A stretch of DNA of 7,039 bases from Limnohabitans sp. (GCA_021731425.1 JAKFXJ010000215.1:1-7039); one strand, 5' to 3'. Positions 1 to 6,116 are shown, numbered from the stretch's first letter. Program-made: numbers and translations. Notes: generated from the sequence alone by a model not told the origin.

Positions 1-75
1 TTGCTGGAGTGGACGGTGCGCGACACCACCTCTCCCCGGGCCAAAGCGCCCCACCCACCCCAACACCGACCATGA
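1..75 (+). CDS. possible 3' end of an upstream gene (partial, unrecognised)
   Basis: Frame 1 is open from the first base to a TGA at 73-75, giving 24 residues that begin LLEWTVRDTT and end PPQHRP. The stop overlaps the SemiSWEET start in an ATGA, as in translationally coupled genes. The SemiSWEET start has no Shine-Dalgarno sequence (the 25 bases before it are C-rich), which fits coupling to an upstream reading frame. Twenty-four open codons are not significant in this composition, and frame 3 is also open here. I do not recognise the peptide. The call rests only on the overlap geometry and is weak. Confidence 0.3.
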   Translation: MLEWTVRDTTSPRAKAPHPPQHRP

Positions 76-326
76 ACCTCATCGACTGGGTTGGCTCTTT
101 AGCCGCCTTCCTGACCACTGCCAGCTTCATTCCGCAAGCCTGGCAGACATTTCGAACCCGTGATGTGAGCGGCATCTCGCTGGGCATGTACAGCCTGTTC
201 ACCGTGGGCGTGGCCCTATGGCTGGTCTATGGCATCTTGATGGTGGCCTGGCCCATCATCATCGCCAACACCATCACCACCAGCTTGGCGCTGATGATTC
301 TGGTGATGAAACTCCGGTACCGCTGA
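72..326 (+). CDS. SemiSWEET-type sugar transporter (PQ-loop/MtN3 family)
   Basis: 84 residues, the usual length of a bacterial SemiSWEET, which forms a three-helix half-transporter that dimerises in the inner membrane to move sugars passively. Helices are visible at about residues 5-22, 38-56 and 60-79. The hallmark Pro-Gln pair is at 21-22 (SFIPQAWQTFRTRDVSGIS), followed by the conserved Trp50, Tyr53-Gly54, Pro61 and Asn66. The 16-residue spacing from Trp50 to Asn66 matches the substrate-binding Trp/Asn pair known in Leptospira SemiSWEET (W48/N64 from memory). The ATG at 72 is chosen because it puts the first helix at the N terminus; an in-frame ATG at 9 would add a proline-rich, non-family extension. 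There is no ribosome binding site before 72, but the ATG overlaps a TGA (ATGA), suggesting coupling to an upstream gene. The substrate cannot be told from sequence, and PQ-loop proteins with other substrates exist. Confidence 0.85.
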   Translation: MNLIDWVGSLAAFLTTASFIPQAWQTFRTRDVSGISLGMYSLFTVGVALWLVYGILMVAWPIIIANTITTSLALMILVMKLRYR

Positions 327-351
327 CGGCCGCAAAGACCTTGGAAAAATC

Positions 352-361
352 GGTATATACC
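352..361. repeat. perfect palindrome GGTATATACC in lipase upstream region
   Basis: A perfect 10-bp palindrome lies 82 bases upstream of the hydrolase start, and a related shorter palindrome GTATAC lies at 385-390. The shared GTATA half starts 32 bp apart (353 and 385), about three helical turns. This could be a paired binding site, or simply AT-rich promoter sequence that resembles -10 elements. The regulator is unknown. Confidence 0.3.
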
Positions 362-385
362 CCATGGTTTGAATCCCAGCCCCCG

Positions 386-391
386 TATACA
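386..391 (+). promoter_or_regulatory. candidate -10 element for the lipoprotein hydrolase
   Basis: TATACA matches four of six positions of the sigma-70 -10 consensus and would start transcription near 398, leaving a leader of about 45 bases before the ATG at 443. No good -35 hexamer sits 16-18 bases upstream (the nearest, TTGAAT at 369, is too close). If real, this promoter is weak or activator-dependent. The dyad at 399-418 would cover the transcription start. Confidence 0.25.
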
Positions 392-398
392 TTGTTTG

Positions 399-418
399 AA
401 AAGAACGCTCGTTCTTTT
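399..418. promoter_or_regulatory. operator-like inverted repeat upstream of hydrolase gene
   Basis: Two perfect 9-bp arms, AAAAGAACG and CGTTCTTTT, flank a 2-base centre (CT). The GAACG/CGTTC core with a short centre has the size and symmetry of operators bound by TetR/AcrR-type dimeric repressors. The element lies 24 bases upstream of the ATG at 443 and just after the candidate -10, where bound protein would block initiation. As RNA it could fold into an A/U-rich hairpin before UUUUU, so a weak terminator for the SemiSWEET gene is the alternative. Against that, the stem is AT-rich and the symmetry nearly closes the loop. No regulator gene is in the window, so the assignment is inference. Confidence 0.45.
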
Positions 419-442
419 TCTAACCACTTGGAGACCTATCCC

Positions 443-1702
443 ATGAAAACAATGAAATACGGACTGTCCATTTTGGGTGTTGCCCTGCTGGCTGCATGCG
501 GCGGCGGCGATGCACCCCACGGCTCCCTGCTCGATTCGCCTGTGTTGCTGCACACCCTGAGCAAAGCGCAGCTCGATGGCGGCCCCTTGGCCCCCCTGAG
601 CGGCAAAGCCAAGTGCGATGTCAAGGTCATCTCTCTGAACTACGTCACCCCCGGCGCCAAAGGCGAACAATCCAACGCTTCTGGGGTGCTGCTGTTGCCC
701 TCGGGCGCCGATTGCACAGCAGCAGCCCCACTGGTGGCCTATGCCAAGGGCACCGATGTTCAAAAACCCCGCACACTCGCCAACCCAGCGGACGGTGAAA
801 CCTTCCTCTTGGCGGCCATGTACGCAGGCCAAGGCTATGCCGTGGTCGCCACCGACTACTTGGGCTTTGCCAAGTCCAACTACAGCTACCACCCCTACTT
901 GCACGCAGACTCTGAGGCCACATCGGTCATTGACTCAATCCGTGCTGCACGCAATGCCGTGTCGTCGCAGGGCGGCAAGCTCAATGGCAAGGTCATGCTG
1001 ACCGGTTACTCACAAGGCGGCCACGCCTCCATGGCGGCACACCGCGCCATCGAAAAGAGCCTGTCCTCTGAAATCAATGTGGTGGCAGGCGCTCACTTGG
1101 CGGGTCCTTACAACATGTCGGGCTCGATGAAAATTCCGGACGCCATTGCCGGCTATCAGTTCTTTGTGCCCTACCTGGTCACCGCATGGCAAAAGATTTA
1201 TGGCAACCTCTACAGCAATGTCTCTGACGCTTTCAAAGCACCCTATGCAGATGGCATCGAGAGCTTGCTGCCCAGCGCCACTTTGAACTACACCACATTG
1301 GTCACATCCGGCAAATTGCCGGGCATCAATGGCGAGACCCCCAACCAAGCGCGTGATGCTTTGTTCCAGTCCAGCTTCAGCAGTGACATTTTGACCAACC
1401 CCAACAATCCGACCTTCTTGGCCGCCAAAAAGAACGATTTGCTGGATTGGTCTCCCAAATCACAGACCATGCTGTGCAGCGGCAGTGGCGACCCCACCGT
1501 GCCCGCAGCAGTTCACCAGTCCGTCATGAAGGCGGCATTTGATGCCAAAGGTCTGACCAACGTCACCTCGGTGGATGTACACCCCTACATCGAAGCGACC
1601 TATGGACCGATCACCATGGCCAATATTGCCAACTACCACGGCACTTACGCACCACCGTTCTGCCACGCACAAGCCAAAGGTTTGTTCGATCTGGTGAAGT
1701 GA
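443..1702 (+). CDS. lipoprotein alpha/beta hydrolase, secretory lipase-like
   Basis: 419 residues. The N terminus is a lipoprotein signal: Lys-containing start, hydrophobic stretch 7-18 and a lipobox Leu16-Ala-Ala-Cys19, then a glycine-rich tether (CGGGD). The mature protein is probably anchored in the outer or inner membrane facing the periplasm. The nucleophile elbow is GYSQGG (188-193), giving catalytic Ser190. Asp350 in SGSGDPTVP and His399 in NYHGTY fit the acid and base of the triad. The order and spacing resemble the secretory lipase family (PF03583 type, as in Candida lipases and related bacterial proteins), so it likely cleaves lipid or other carboxylic esters; the substrate is unknown. 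Four cysteines beyond the lipid-bearing one (58, 91, 345, 407) could form two disulfides. GGAGA eight bases before ATG 443 supports this start over earlier in-frame ATGs, which would bury the signal peptide. An operator-like dyad precedes it. The stop lies 7 bases from the convergent sua5 stop. Confidence 0.87.
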   Translation: MKTMKYGLSILGVALLAACGGGDAPHGSLLDSPVLLHTLSKAQLDGGPLAPLSGKAKCDVKVISLNYVTPGAKGEQSNASGVLLLPSGADCTAAAPLVAYAKGTDVQKPRTLANPADGETFLLAAMYAGQGYAVVATDYLGFAKSNYSYHPYLHADSEATSVIDSIRAARNAVSSQGGKLNGKVMLTGYSQGGHASMAAHRAIEKSLSSEINVVAGAHLAGPYNMSGSMKIPDAIAGYQFFVPYLVTAWQKIYGNLYSNVSDAFKAPYADGIESLLPSATLNYTTLVTSGKLPGINGETPNQARDALFQSSFSSDILTNPNNPTFLAAKKNDLLDWSPKSQTMLCSGSGDPTVPAAVHQSVMKAAFDAKGLTNVTSVDVHPYIEATYGPITMANIANYHGTYAPPFCHAQAKGLFDLVK

Positions 1703-1709
1703 TCCGGCC

Positions 1710-2726
1710 TTAAGCCGCAGCCCGTTGCAACCGATCCCGCACGCCCTCCCACTCGGGCGTGTCGGGTGGCAGCTGCACCCAAATTTGTGTGACGCCGCGG
1801 GCGTCTAAGTCGCGCAATACACCGAACAAGTCGTGCGCGGCTTGTTCGGCTGTAGTGGCTTGCTGGCGCCACAACACCCCAGCGCCCACACCTGAACCCA
1901 TGCCCTGCTCGCTCGCAGGGCGCTCGGCCGACCACAGCCCCAGGTTGTTGGCGTGTGGCCCCAAGGCTTGTAATTTGTGGGCGATTTCGTCTGCCGACAT
2001 CAGGCGCACCTTGGCGCGAGGCGCGTAATGCGACTCAAGCGTGCCCGAGGCGCGGGGCGCAGGCTGACCCAGCACCGCTTGGGGGGCGTCCTTGTCCAGC
2101 ACGGCGCGGCCACACGCCGCTTCAATTTGCACCCGCGTGATGTGCCCGGGGCGCAGCAGCACCGGCTCGCCACGGGTGCAGTCGATGATGGTGGACTCGA
2201 TGCCCACCTCGCAGTCGCCGCCATCCAAGATCAACAAATCGGAGCCCAGCTCAGACTGCACATGCAAAGCGCTGGTCGGGCTCACGCGGCCAAAGCGGTT
2301 GGCGCTGGGGGCAGACACGCCCAGCACACCCAAGAGCGCACAGGCTTGCAAAAGCTGCTGGGCCACCGGGTGCGAGGGGCAACGCAAACCAATCGAGTCT
2401 TGACCCCCCGCCGAGGCCGTCGCCACACCGCTTTGGCGCGGCAAGATCAATGTCAACGGGCCGGGCCAAAAGGCATCGATCAGTGCTTGGGCGAAGTCGG
2501 GCACTTGCGCAGCAAACACGGGCACTTGCGTGGCACTGGCCACATGCACGATCAGCGGATGGTCCGCCGGGCGGCCCTTGGCCACAAAGATTTTGGCGAC
2601 CGCCGCGTCGTTGGTGGCATTGGCCGCCAAGCCGTACACGGTCTCGGTCGGCAGGCCGACCAACTGGCCGTCACACAAAGCTTGTGCAGCCTGCGCAATG
2701 GCCGCTTCGTTGGCACTGAGGATCAT
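1710..2726 (-). CDS. sua5: threonylcarbamoyl-AMP synthase, Sua5 type (L-threonylcarbamoyladenylate synthase)
   Basis: 338 residues, full-length two-domain Sua5 rather than the short TsaC/YrdC form. It condenses threonine, bicarbonate and ATP to threonylcarbamoyl-AMP, the donor that TsaB/TsaD/TsaE use to make t6A at position 37 of ANN-decoding tRNAs in the cytoplasm. The YrdC domain covers about 5-200: LPTETVYGLAANA (25-37), KGRP (50-53), the PSAN motif (140-143), GIESTIID (175-182) and LLRPG (190-194). The linker ASGTLESHYAPRAKV (226-240) is the typical Sua5 interdomain segment with its HYAP motif, and a degenerate C-terminal Sua5 domain follows (about 240-338). The ATG at 2726 is chosen because the family N terminus starts there and it lies 8 bases after the purK stop; the upstream in-frame extension is purK antisense-frame sequence. 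It is the last gene of the purE-purK-sua5 unit. No terminator is seen between it and the convergent hydrolase gene. Confidence 0.95.
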   Translation of the reverse strand: MILSANEAAIAQAAQALCDGQLVGLPTETVYGLAANATNDAAVAKIFVAKGRPADHPLIVHVASATQVPVFAAQVPDFAQALIDAFWPGPLTLILPRQSGVATASAGGQDSIGLRCPSHPVAQQLLQACALLGVLGVSAPSANRFGRVSPTSALHVQSELGSDLLILDGGDCEVGIESTIIDCTRGEPVLLRPGHITRVQIEAACGRAVLDKDAPQAVLGQPAPRASGTLESHYAPRAKVRLMSADEIAHKLQALGPHANNLGLWSAERPASEQGMGSGVGAGVLWRQQATTAEQAAHDLFGVLRDLDARGVTQIWVQLPPDTPEWEGVRDRLQRAAA

Positions 2727-2734
2727 GCCCAACC

Positions 2735-3925
2735 TTAAAAGGCTTCCATGCCGAGCAAAGCGGCTGCCTGCAAGGCTGTGGTCCGCACCGCCTCGGGCGT
2801 GGCCCCGATGATGTTCAAGTGGCCCATCTTGCGGCCGGGGCGGGCCGACAACTTGCCGTACAGGTGCAAGTGCGTGCCAGGCAGCGCCAGCACCTGCGCC
2901 CAAGCGGGGCTGGTCGGGCCTTTGCCGGTGGGCGTGACTTCGGGCCACAAATCGCCCAACAAGTTGAGCATGATGGCGCAAGAGTGTTGGCGCGGCTGCG
3001 TGAGCGGCAAACCTGCCAGCGTGCGCACCTGCAAATCAAACTGCGACTGGTCGCAGGCGTTCATCGTGTAGTGGCCGCTGTTGTGCGGGCGGGGGGCCAT
3101 TTCGTTGACGACAAGCTGACCGCCTTCGAGCAGGAAAAACTCCACACACAGCACGCCCACGTAGTGAAGACCTTCGGCAATCGCGCGGGTCGCGGCCACC
3201 GCTTGCGCGGCCACATCAGCAGGCACAGCCCCTTCGTACACGCTGGTCACGGCCAAAATGCCGTCGCGGTGCAGGTTCAGTTGCACCGGGAAATTCACCA
3301 CCTGCCCATCGGCACCACGCGCCACAATCACTGAGCACTCGGCCTGCAGCGGCAGCATTTTTTCGAGCACGCAGGGCACGTTTTTTAACTCTGTCCAAGC
3401 GGCCACCAACTCTTCGCGGGTCTTCACGCGGATCTGGCCCTTGCCGTCGTAGCCCATGCGGGATGTTTTCAAGATGCCCGGCAGCAAATCGTCGCCCACC
3501 GCCGCCAACTGCGCCGCCGTCTCGATCACGGCATGTGGCGCGACCGGCACGCCGCAGCGCACAAAGTGGGCCTTCTCGGCGGCGCGGTCTTGCGCAATCG
3601 CGACCGACTCGGAGGCCGGAGCCACTGGGCGGTGTGCGCCCAGTGTCAGCAAGGCCGGTGCAGGCACGTTTTCAAACTCGGTGGTGATGGCCGCGCAGCG
3701 CTGCATCAATTGCGCCAAGCCCTGCTCGTCCAAATAATCGGTTTGGATGTGGTGGTGGCTCACCAGTCCGGCGGGGCTGGCCGCATCGGGGTCGAGCACA
3801 GCCGTGAAGTAACCCATGGCCTGCGCCGCTTGCACGAACATGCGGCCCAACTGACCGCCACCCATCACGCCCAGCGTGGCCATTTGGCCATTGACCATGG
3901 AGCCCGGCAGAATAGCGCGGCTCAT
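2735..3925 (-). CDS. purK: N5-carboxyaminoimidazole ribonucleotide synthase, ATPase subunit PurK
   Basis: 396 residues, normal for PurK. An ATP-grasp enzyme that carboxylates aminoimidazole ribonucleotide with ATP and bicarbonate to give N5-CAIR in de novo purine synthesis. Visible landmarks are the N-terminal [11 protein letters not shown] (19-29), the ATP-grasp loop [12 protein letters not shown] (153-164), the E-K pair and [10 protein letters not shown] (191-200), the metal/phosphate segment [14 protein letters not shown] (274-287) and the C-terminal K-MGHLN (366-371). The start at 3925 overlaps the purE stop (ATGA), arguing for translational coupling. Internal ATGs at residues 10 and 15 lie just before the core (residue 15, [10 protein letters not shown], resembles the family's usual N terminus), so the true start could be slightly downstream. 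It is followed 8 bases later by sua5. Its presence indicates the bacterial two-enzyme PurK + class I PurE route. Confidence 0.97.
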   Translation of the reverse strand: MSRAILPGSMVNGQMATLGVMGGGQLGRMFVQAAQAMGYFTAVLDPDAASPAGLVSHHHIQTDYLDEQGLAQLMQRCAAITTEFENVPAPALLTLGAHRPVAPASESVAIAQDRAAEKAHFVRCGVPVAPHAVIETAAQLAAVGDDLLPGILKTSRMGYDGKGQIRVKTREELVAAWTELKNVPCVLEKMLPLQAECSVIVARGADGQVVNFPVQLNLHRDGILAVTSVYEGAVPADVAAQAVAATRAIAEGLHYVGVLCVEFFLLEGGQLVVNEMAPRPHNSGHYTMNACDQSQFDLQVRTLAGLPLTQPRQHSCAIMLNLLGDLWPEVTPTGKGPTSPAWAQVLALPGTHLHLYGKLSARPGRKMGHLNIIGATPEAVRTTALQAAALLGMEAF

Positions 3926-4422
3926 GCGGCACCCACGGGTGGGAGGGTCATGGCACGGGCCATGGCGGTTTGCTCGGCGCGGAAGGCTTCGAGCTTTTGG
4001 CGCAAAGCCGGGTCGTTGTTGGCCAGCATGGCCACGGCAAACAAAGCCGCATTCGCCGCACCGGCTGCCCCAATGGCGAAGGTGGCCACCGGCACGCCTT
4101 TGGGCATTTGCACAATGCTGTGCAGCGAATCCACACCCGACAAAGCCTTGGTCTGCACCGGCACGCCCAGCACCGGCACCACGGTTTTGGCCGCCAGCAT
4201 GCCGGGCAAATGGGCGGCGCCGCCCGCACCCGCGATGATGGCTTGCAAGCCACGCGCGGCGGAGGTTTCAGCATACGTGAACATATCGTCCGGCATTCTG
4301 TGGGCCGAAACCACGCGGGCGTCGTGAGCGATGCCAAACTGTTGGAGAATCTGGACTGCGTGCTGCATGGTGTCCCAGTCGGAGCTGGAACCCATGACGA
4401 CGCCGATGAGCGCTTGAGTCAT
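3922..4422 (-). CDS. purE: N5-CAIR mutase PurE (class I)
   Basis: 166 residues, the standard class I PurE length. It converts N5-CAIR from PurK to CAIR, the substrate of PurC, as a cytoplasmic octamer in known relatives. Active-site motifs are clear: MGSSSDW (10-16), VSAHRMP (38-44) and [11 protein letters not shown] (65-75), with Ser12, Asp15, His41 and His71 as the likely catalytic or binding residues by homology. The start at 4422 is the only ATG that gives the family N terminus ([13 protein letters not shown]); the frame stays open upstream across the divergent gene, but that sequence is antisense to cnoX. The ribosome binding site is weak (GAAAAG about 7 bases upstream). It is the first gene of the purE-purK-sua5 operon and is transcribed divergently from cnoX across 81 bases. 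Confidence 0.97.
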   Translation of the reverse strand: MTQALIGVVMGSSSDWDTMQHAVQILQQFGIAHDARVVSAHRMPDDMFTYAETSAARGLQAIIAGAGGAAHLPGMLAAKTVVPVLGVPVQTKALSGVDSLHSIVQMPKGVPVATFAIGAAGAANAALFAVAMLANNDPALRQKLEAFRAEQTAMARAMTLPPVGAA

Positions 4423-4448
4423 TGGGTGCTTTTCGTGATCAATGTCGA

Positions 4449-4454
4449 ATTTTA
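4449..4454 (-). promoter_or_regulatory. purE: candidate -10 element for the purE operon
   Basis: On the minus strand this reads TAAAAT (five of six to TATAAT), 26 bases upstream of the purE ATG, placing the transcription start near 4441. No consensus -35 is evident at 16-18 bases; that region is occupied by the dyad at 4457-4481, so the promoter may be controlled through it. Confidence 0.35.
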
Positions 4455-4456
4455 AG

Positions 4457-4481
4457 GTTTCGCTCCCCTCGGAGCCGAAAC
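4457..4481. promoter_or_regulatory. hairpin/dyad in the purE-cnoX divergent intergenic region
   Basis: GTTTCG-CTCC (4457-4466) pairs with GGAG-C-CGAAAC (4471-4481), a 10-bp stem with one bulged C (4475) and a CCTC tetraloop. It sits just upstream of the candidate purE -10 on the minus strand and 22 bases before the cnoX ATG on the plus strand. There is no T-run on either side typical of a terminator. It could be a protein-binding dyad overlapping the purE -35 region or a leader hairpin for cnoX. It does not resemble the E. coli PurR box (ACGCAAACGTTTGCGT). Function is inferred only from position and symmetry. Confidence 0.4.
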
Positions 4482-4503
4482 ACAACCCGGAACACTGCCC
4501 GCC

Positions 4504-5457
4504 ATGATGGACGTCACGATACAAAATTTTGAAGCAGAGGTCATCGAAGCCTCCATGACCACGCCCGTGCTGGTGGACTTTTGGGCGCCTTGGTGCGGCC
4601 CTTGCAAGTCGTTGGGCCCTGTGCTCGAAAAGGTCGAGGCCGCTTACGAAGGCCGCTTCAAGCTGGTCAAAATCGACTCGGACCAAGAGCAGCAACTGGC
4701 TCAAGCCTTTGGCATCAAAAGCATCCCGACCTGCGTCTTGCTGAAGAACGGCCAGCCCGTCGATGGTTTCATGGGCGCTTTGCCCGAAGGTCAGGTCAAG
4801 CAGTTCCTGGACAAACACCTGCCCGCTGAAGGTGAGCTGCAAGCCCAAGCCGCTGCCCAAGAAGCCGAAGAACACCTGCAAGCGGGTGACGCCCAAGGCG
4901 CCCGCGCGGCACTGGAGCAAGCTCTGGCCACCGATCCCGGCAACGACGACGCCCGTTTTGATCTGGTCAAGCTGCTGATTGGCTTGGGTGAGTTGGCCGA
5001 AGCCTCCGCCTTGCTGGCCCCCGCCATGAGCCGCATTCCGGTGCCGCTGCGCTTTGAGGCGCAAACCCAGTGGCTCAACGCGCTGGAATTTGTGACCACC
5101 GACCCCCGTGGCGAATGGGAGCTGGACCAGTTTGACGCCTTGATTGCCCAAAACAAACGTGACTTTGAAGCCCGTTTTGCCAAAAGCCGCTTGTTGATCG
5201 CGATTGGCCAATGGGAAGCGGCCATGGACGAACTGCTCGAGATCATCATGCGCGACAAAAAGTGGGACAACGAAGCCCCACGCAAAACCTTTGTCGCCTT
5301 GCTGGAGTTGATGACACCGCCCAAGTCCAAAACGCAAGACGCCACCGGCAAATCAGCGGGCGGTATCGAATTGATGGGCAAAGCGGCCCTGCAAGAAGAC
5401 CCCCACATGGCCATGATTTCCAGCTACCGACGCAAGCTGAGCATGGCGCTCAACTGA
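4504..5457 (+). CDS. cnoX: thioredoxin-TPR protein, CnoX/YbbN family (chaperedoxin-like)
   Basis: 317 residues. The N-terminal thioredoxin fold (about 4-106) has the intact active site Trp30-Cys31-Gly-Pro-Cys34 and the cis-proline loop SIPT (73-76). From about 112 to 317 come helical TPR-like repeats ([20 protein letters not shown] at 121-140), ending in the family signature [12 protein letters not shown] (306-317). This architecture is that of CnoX/YbbN, a cytoplasmic holdase that protects proteins under oxidative stress and hands them to GroEL or DnaK. E. coli CnoX lacks the first active-site cysteine, whereas this protein keeps both and may also reduce disulfides. It is about 30 residues longer than E. 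coli YbbN, with an extra low-complexity segment around 271-300 ([16 protein letters not shown]). The start is the first of tandem ATGs (4504, 4507); only a weak GGAA lies about 11 bases upstream. It is transcribed divergently from purE and ends at a strong hairpin terminator. Confidence 0.9.
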   Translation: MMDVTIQNFEAEVIEASMTTPVLVDFWAPWCGPCKSLGPVLEKVEAAYEGRFKLVKIDSDQEQQLAQAFGIKSIPTCVLLKNGQPVDGFMGALPEGQVKQFLDKHLPAEGELQAQAAAQEAEEHLQAGDAQGARAALEQALATDPGNDDARFDLVKLLIGLGELAEASALLAPAMSRIPVPLRFEAQTQWLNALEFVTTDPRGEWELDQFDALIAQNKRDFEARFAKSRLLIAIGQWEAAMDELLEIIMRDKKWDNEAPRKTFVALLELMTPPKSKTQDATGKSAGGIELMGKAALQEDPHMAMISSYRRKLSMALN

Positions 5458-5475
5458 TCTCATTTCACCTTGAAC

Positions 5476-5519
5476 AAAAGCCCGATCCGGCTGCAAATGT
5501 GCAGTCTGATCGGGCTTTT
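5476..5519. terminator. bidirectional rho-independent terminator between cnoX and the DUF962 gene
   Basis: The outer stem is AAAAGCCCGATC (5476-5487) with GATCGGGCTTTT (5508-5519), a perfect 12 bp. After one C-T mismatch, an inner helix pairs G5489-C5506, G5490-T5505 (wobble) and CTGCA (5491-5495) with TGCAG (5500-5504), closed by the loop AATG. The plus strand ends in TTTTT and the minus strand also ends in a T-run, so it can stop both converging genes. It lies 18 bases after the cnoX stop and 22 bases after the DUF962 gene stop. Confidence 0.93.
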
Positions 5520-5541
5520 TGACGGGTGAGCCGCCAAGCGT

Positions 5542-6063
5542 TCAGCGCGTGGGTCCGGCTTGGCGCTCGATGTCCATGTGCATCCGCTGCAGCAGCCCGG
5601 CCCACATGAGCACCTCGCCCACCACAAACATCGGCCCCACCAACAAGCCGACGACGTCGTCCACAAAAGCGGGTTTTTTACCTTCGAAATAGTGGCCGAT
5701 GAACTGGATGAGCCAACCGATGAAGAACAAGCCCAAGCCTGCCTGCCACACCGCCAAGCCCATGTCTTGCGCCAGAGGCGGGACCTCATGGGCGGCCGCG
5801 ATCAACACACCATTCACCAGCGAGGTGGCCGCGCCCAACAAGACATCGCCCCGGCTCAGGTACCAAACACTGGTCAGTGCCCACAGGGCCCAGGCCAAGG
5901 TCACCGTCTGACCCGCCACCACCCAGGCCGGGCCCAGCAACAGGACGCCGATGGACAAAAAAATCAGCGGTATGCCCAGCAGATGGGTCAGGATGTTGCG
6001 GCGATCGCGGTGGTAATGGGCGTACTGCACCATCAAAGTGGTCGCGGGGCGAAAAAGCGTCAT
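5542..6063 (-). CDS. DUF962/Mpo1-like membrane protein
   Basis: 173 residues. The N-terminal HYHRDRRNILTHLLGIP (16-32) and the later QFIGHYFEGKKPA (120-132) are the two signatures of the DUF962 family, whose yeast member Mpo1 is an Fe(II)-dependent dioxygenase that shortens 2-hydroxy fatty acids during phytosphingosine breakdown. His18, His27 and His124 are likely metal ligands by analogy. About four membrane segments are visible (roughly 30-50, 54-70, 74-92 and 104-122, with a further hydrophobic stretch at 137-158), so it acts in the inner membrane. The bacterial substrate is unknown; a role in 2-hydroxy fatty acid metabolism is inference. The start at 6063 has a good ribosome binding site, GAGGA (minus strand, 6074-6070), six bases upstream. 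It is a single-gene unit ending at the shared terminator with cnoX, and divergent from the 121-residue membrane protein gene. Confidence 0.88.
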   Translation of the reverse strand: MTLFRPATTLMVQYAHYHRDRRNILTHLLGIPLIFLSIGVLLLGPAWVVAGQTVTLAWALWALTSVWYLSRGDVLLGAATSLVNGVLIAAAHEVPPLAQDMGLAVWQAGLGLFFIGWLIQFIGHYFEGKKPAFVDDVVGLLVGPMFVVGEVLMWAGLLQRMHMDIERQAGPTR

Positions 6064-6097
6064 TCCATGTCCTCGTTCTGGCGATCAAAACGCCGAA

Positions 6098-6116
6098 TGT
6101 AATACCTGTCGTTACA
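6098..6116. promoter_or_regulatory. inverted repeat TGTAA-N9-TTACA in divergent promoter region
   Basis: TGTAA (6098-6102) and TTACA (6112-6116) form a 5-bp inverted repeat with centres 14 bases apart, placed 35-53 bases upstream of the DUF962 gene start and about 100 bases before the gene at 6216. On the minus strand the right arm reads TGTAAC, followed 15 bases later by CGGCG, which loosely resembles extracytoplasmic-function sigma promoters with a GTAAC-type -35. No convincing sigma-70 promoter is seen for the DUF962 gene. It may be an operator, an alternative-sigma promoter, or chance. Confidence 0.25.

Noticed and set aside
218..442. 75-codon N-terminal extension of the lipoprotein hydrolase
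   Set aside because: It overlaps SemiSWEET in another frame, is His-rich, and would bury the lipoprotein signal peptide; the ATG at 443 has a GGAGA ribosome binding site.
227..904. 225-codon minus-strand open frame over the SemiSWEET end and hydrolase start
   Set aside because: It crosses the intergenic regulatory region and two plus-strand genes, has no family features, and is Gly/Gln-rich like the other shadows.
1977..2738. 253-codon plus-strand open frame antisense to sua5
   Set aside because: Arg/His/Gln-rich product with no recognisable fold; fully explained by sua5 codon usage.
2727..2981. 85-codon N-terminal extension of sua5 into purK
   Set aside because: The extension is purK read in another frame, and the Sua5 family N terminus begins at the ATG at 2726.
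3533..4327. 264-codon plus-strand open frame antisense to purK and purE
   Set aside because: Composition is Arg/His/Ala-rich without domains, and both opposite-strand genes are certain. An open shadow frame.
3922..5337. 471-codon open frame on the minus strand that runs through purE and across the cnoX gene
   Set aside because: Only the last 166 codons match a family (PurE). The upstream part is antisense to a clear thioredoxin-TPR gene and is Gly/Gln/Leu-rich low-complexity sequence, as expected for a shadow frame in GC-rich DNA.
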